Source of the DNA: Clostridia bacterium
GTDB taxonomy: Bacteria; Bacillota; Clostridia; Oscillospirales; Acutalibacteraceae
DNA: 64,000 bases
Assembly (NCBI GenBank): GCA_017507805.1
Contig: JAFWAC010000029.1
Coordinates: 1-64,000, forward strand
Direction of reading: 5' to 3'
The translations under genes and the position numbers were made by a program. The notes beneath the pieces are model-generated. The model was not told the DNA's origin and searched no databases. It saw nothing but the letters and a program-made list of their open reading frames with translations. Shown in pieces: positions 61,134-64,000 of the stretch. Every line of letters starts with the position of its first letter. The stretch's first letter is position 1.

Positions 61134-61859
61134 TTACTCACCAAAGCGGATATTTATACCGTTTCGGTCGTTATTATCGCTGTTAATGTTCAAATAAGGA
61201 GTAAGTGCCTTTGCGGTATTGATAACCGGCATGGACTGTATGTATACCTTGCCGGGACCGGTAATCCGTGTGTGGAAAAGCCCCTCTCCGCCAAAGAATA
61301 TATTTTTAGCACCTTTAACGGTTTGAATATCCATAGTACAGCTTTCGCTCATGGCTGCAAGATAACCGGTGTCAACAATAATACTTTCGCCTGAGCCTAA
61401 TTGATATTCCTTGCAGTAACCGTCAATCTCAATAAAGACTAAACCGTTGCCGGTTATTTTCTGCATGATGAAGCCCTCTCCGCCAAAAAAGCCTTTTCCA
61501 AGCTTCTTTTGGAAATACACAGAAAGCTCAAGCCCCTTCTCCATTGCAAGAAAGCCTCTTTTTTGCACAACAATTCCGTTGCCCTCAGTTACCTGATACG
61601 GAATTATCGAACCGGGAAAGCTGGAGGCAAAGGCAATCATACCCGAAGCGCCGACAGCCGTAAACTCATTCATAAAGATAGATTCGCCTGAGAACATTCT
61701 GCCAAAAGCTTTTTTAATTCCGCCGCCGGTGTTGGTGTCCATTTTCATATTGGGGCTCATCCAGCTCATGGCACCGCTTTCTGTGCATAGGGCTTGACCG
61801 GCTTCCGGATAGCAGATTACAACCGGCAAATTACCGCCTTCAATTTCGTATCTGATCAT
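61134..61859 (-). CDS. AIM24/TIGR00266 family protein
   Basis: 241 residues, cytosolic. Glycine-rich beta-sandwich: ESGAMSWMSPNMKMDT, GRMFSGESIFMNEF, GSIIPYQV, GEGFIMQKITGNG and FGGEGLFHTRITGPG are the repeated hallmarks of the family. Its molecular role in bacteria is not established. It is a single gene; no clear promoter was identified upstream. Confidence 0.93.
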   Translation of the reverse strand: MIRYEIEGGNLPVVICYPEAGQALCTESGAMSWMSPNMKMDTNTGGGIKKAFGRMFSGESIFMNEFTAVGASGMIAFASSFPGSIIPYQVTEGNGIVVQKRGFLAMEKGLELSVYFQKKLGKGFFGGEGFIMQKITGNGLVFIEIDGYCKEYQLGSGESIIVDTGYLAAMSESCTMDIQTVKGAKNIFFGGEGLFHTRITGPGKVYIQSMPVINTAKALTPYLNINSDNNDRNGINIRFGE

Positions 61860-61936
61860 GATTTATACCTCCAATTTCAATATTGTACTTTAAGACAGGC
61901 AAAATTTAACCTTTAAAGGCTTTAAGCTTGCAATAA

Positions 61937-62599
61937 TCAATATCCCAATGGCTCACCGCAGATAATAACGGTGATACGGTTCTTTTCCTGTTGCCTGCCG
62001 CTTACAAGATAGCTTGCGCAAATTCTGCGTGAAAAATCACAGCCGTCAGTAATATCGGGTGTACCGCTTTTTGCAAGCGAGACACATTTACCGAGCTTTG
62101 CGCAGGGGCTGTCAATTCCAAGCCTTACACAGTTTTTGGGCGCGGCGGTGCTTTTTATGCGCAAAAAGGCTTCATCGATATTTTTCACAAGCTTGTTTAT
62201 GCCCACAATCATAATTACCTTTTTGGGACCGAAGGTAATGGAGGCAACGCGGTTGCCGAAGCCGTCCACATTGACAAGCTCGCCCTGTTCGGTGATTGCG
62301 TTTGCGGAGCAAAAGAAAAAGTCGCACCCAATGGCTTGGCGAAAGGCTTCAAGCCGTTCCTCCTCGGAAATCCCTGCACGGGTACGGTCAAAAAATTCAT
62401 AGCAGGGCTTGGAAATCAAATCCCAGACACCGCTTTCCTTAACAGAAACCGAACCGCCTGCCGTAATGACACAGCCCTCAAAAAGCATGGCTTCAACCGT
62501 TTTCACAATGTCCGCGGTTTTTTCAACATATATTCCCTGCATATTATTGCGAGAGAGCGCCTCAATGAGGCGCTCCACAGTAGTTTTATTATTTTGCAT
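61937..62599 (-). CDS. LUD domain (LutC/DUF162-like) protein
   Basis: 220 residues from ATG 62599 ([15 protein letters not shown]). An in-frame ATG 30 bases earlier would overlap rny by 41 bases. The domain motifs [33 protein letters not shown] and [22 protein letters not shown] are typical of the LUD family, which includes lactate-utilisation LutC. In Clostridia a stand-alone LUD protein with a C-terminal cysteine-bearing segment (SPCAKLGKC) is common and of unknown function. Overlaps the rny stop by 11 bases, so it is cotranscribed. Confidence 0.85.
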   Translation of the reverse strand: MQNNKTTVERLIEALSRNNMQGIYVEKTADIVKTVEAMLFEGCVITAGGSVSVKESGVWDLISKPCYEFFDRTRAGISEEERLEAFRQAIGCDFFFCSANAITEQGELVNVDGFGNRVASITFGPKKVIMIVGINKLVKNIDEAFLRIKSTAAPKNCVRLGIDSPCAKLGKCVSLAKSGTPDITDGCDFSRRICASYLVSGRQQEKNRITVIICGEPLGY

Positions 62600-64000
62600 A
62601 ATCAACTGCACGGCTTTCTCTGATAACATTTACCTTTATCTGACCGGGATATTCAAGCTCATTTTCAATGCGCTGTGCAATCTGGTGTGAAATAAGAACC
62701 ATCTGGTCATCCGAAACAACCTCGGGCTTAACAACAATTCTTACCTCTCTGCCTGCCTGAATGGCAAATGAGGTTTCAACACCGTTAAAGGAATTGGCGA
62801 TTTCCTCAAGCTTCTCTAAGCGCTTAATGTAGCTTTCAATGTTTTCGCGTCTGGCACCCGGACGGGCTGCAGAAATGGCATCTGCCGCCTGAACGATGCA
62901 GGCGATAAGGGTTTTAGCCTCAACATCTCCGTGATGTGCGTGAATTGCATTAATAACGGTTTCGTTTTCACGGTATTTTTTAGCCGCTTCAACACCAAGC
63001 TGGATGTGCGAGCCTTCCTGCTCGTGGTCAAGGGCTTTACCGATATCGTGCAGTAATCCTGTCCGCTTTGCAAGGGTAACATCGGCGCCCATTTCAGCTG
63101 CCAAAAGACCTGAAAGGTGGCACACCTCAAGCGAATGCTTGAGAACATTCTGACCGTAGCTTGTGCGGTAACGCAGCTTTCCGATAAGCTTAATAAGCTC
63201 AGGATGCAGGTTGTGAATACCTGCTTCTATCATAGCGCGTTCGCCTTCCTGCTTGATGGTTGTCTCGACCTCGGCAGTAGCCTTTGCAACAGTTTCCTCA
63301 ATTCTGCCCGGATGAATTCTTCCGTCAAGCACAAGCTTTTCAAGAGCAACCCTTGCGATTTCTCTCCTTACGGGATCGAAGCTTGAAACGGTGATGGTTT
63401 CGGGAGTATCGTCTATGATAAGGTCAACGCCGGTAACGGTTTCGAGCGCGCGGATATTTCTACCCTCACGGCCGATAATTCTGCCCTTCATTTCATCGTT
63501 GGGAAGCTGAACAACCGAAACGGTGATTTCGGAGGAATGGTCAGCGGCACAGCGCTGGATTGCATGACCGATAATATTTTTGGCAATGCGGTCGGATTCC
63601 TCTTTGGTCTGCTGTTCAAATTCCAGAATTTTAACAGCCTTTTCGTGGGTGAGCTCACCGTCAAGCAGGTCTAAAAGGTGAGCCTTTGCCTGTTCCTTTG
63701 TGAAGCCGGAAATTTTTTCAAGCAAATCCATCTGGCTCTGCTTAAGACGGTCACATTCCTCAATGCGGGCGTCAATTTCCTTGGCGCGTGCGGCAAGCTT
63801 TTCCTCCTTGGCTTCAAGATTGTCTGTTTTGCGGTCAAGAGTTTCTTCCTTCTGTTGAATGCGGTGCTCCTGACGCTGAACCTCTGAACGGCGTTCGCGA
63901 AGTTCCTTTTCTGTCTCCTGACGGAGCTGGTGAATTTCATCCTTGGCTTCAAGCAAGGCTTCTTTTTTCTTTGATTCGGCGGTTTTCATAGCATCGCTCA
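62589..64000 (-). CDS. rny: Ribonuclease Y, 5'-truncated by window edge
   Basis: About 470 residues visible; the frame continues past base 64000 and lacks the N-terminal membrane anchor, which lies outside. Endoribonuclease that starts bulk mRNA decay at the membrane. A long charged coiled-coil (residues up to ~110 of the visible part) is followed by a KH domain ([17 protein letters not shown]) and an HD domain ([26 protein letters not shown]). The C-terminus [14 protein letters not shown] is the standard end of the family. Confidence 0.97.
   Translation of the reverse strand, partial: SDAMKTAESKKKEALLEAKDEIHQLRQETEKELRERRSEVQRQEHRIQQKEETLDRKTDNLEAKEEKLAARAKEIDARIEECDRLKQSQMDLLEKISGFTKEQAKAHLLDLLDGELTHEKAVKILEFEQQTKEESDRIAKNIIGHAIQRCAADHSSEITVSVVQLPNDEMKGRIIGREGRNIRALETVTGVDLIIDDTPETITVSSFDPVRREIARVALEKLVLDGRIHPGRIEETVAKATAEVETTIKQEGERAMIEAGIHNLHPELIKLIGKLRYRTSYGQNVLKHSLEVCHLSGLLAAEMGADVTLAKRTGLLHDIGKALDHEQEGSHIQLGVEAAKKYRENETVINAIHAHHGDVEAKTLIACIVQAADAISAARPGARRENIESYIKRLEKLEEIANSFNGVETSFAIQAGREVRIVVKPEVVSDDQMVLISHQIAQRIENELEYPGQIKVNVIRESRAVDYAK

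Noticed and set aside
1..64000. CRISPR array
   Set aside because: No run of regularly spaced identical repeats was seen on either strand, and no cas-like protein.
1..64000. rRNA genes or a complete canonical tRNA
   Set aside because: No 16S/23S/5S motifs were seen. The only tRNA-like sequence (18131-18200) has several broken invariant positions.

Overview
The window reads as a chromosomal segment of an anaerobic, spore-forming Clostridia bacterium, most likely a gut Oscillospirales/Ruminococcaceae-type organism. This is inferred from gene content, not from a marker gene. Supporting signs are AT-leaning composition with GGAGG ribosome sites and TTG starts, dipicolinate synthase dpaA/dpaB, a SigH-like sigma factor, RNase Y, and host-glycan glycosidases.

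Layout. (1) 1-12.5 kb, + strand: a glycan-degradation cluster with a GH20 hexosaminidase (cut by the window edge), two tandem GH101-like glycosidases (one cytosolic, one membrane-anchored), a GH95 fucosidase, a GH35 beta-galactosidase and a surface protein with a C-terminal membrane anchor. Together they would fit removal of fucose, galactose, GlcNAc and GalNAc from mucin-type O-glycans. (2) 12.5-15.4 kb: purC with a strong terminator, then a patch that looks like mobile-element cargo: TetR regulator, DUF3789-like micro-protein, small membrane protein, cysteine-rich KTR protein, and several hairpins. (3) 15.4-18.6 kb: phosphoglucomutase, a 200-bp highly structured intergenic element, a SigH-like sigma factor, a tRNA-like sequence and a zinc-ribbon protein. 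(4) 18.6-24.4 kb: two-component system plus HtrA protease (envelope stress), followed by a GH78-like enzyme. (5) 24.4-33.6 kb, - strand: alpha/beta hydrolase-murF-ddl-CDF transporter, then pgk-tpiA-gpmI (glycolysis) and trmL. (6) 33.7-44 kb: a membrane protein, then - strand envelope genes murC-alaX-GT2, PBP1A-DUF554-capA, and wzz/BY-kinase.

(7) 44-51 kb, + strand: cca, then a second carbohydrate cluster with a GH110-like beta-helix protein, two paralogous sugar isomerase/epimerases, a metallophosphoesterase and a GH63/trehalase-like enzyme, all without signal peptides. The exact substrate is unknown, and this is the best candidate for an undescribed pathway. (8) 51-60 kb: dpaA-dpaB, prmA-prfB-trigger-factor-like lipoprotein-ABC-F, degV, and a cysteine synthase variant. 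(9) 60-64 kb: a divergent XRE regulator/zinc-ribbon membrane protein pair with shared TTGACA/TGTCAA repeats, an AIM24-family protein, a LUD-domain protein and rny (cut by the window edge).

All calls come from reading protein motifs and DNA signals by eye. No database search was run.
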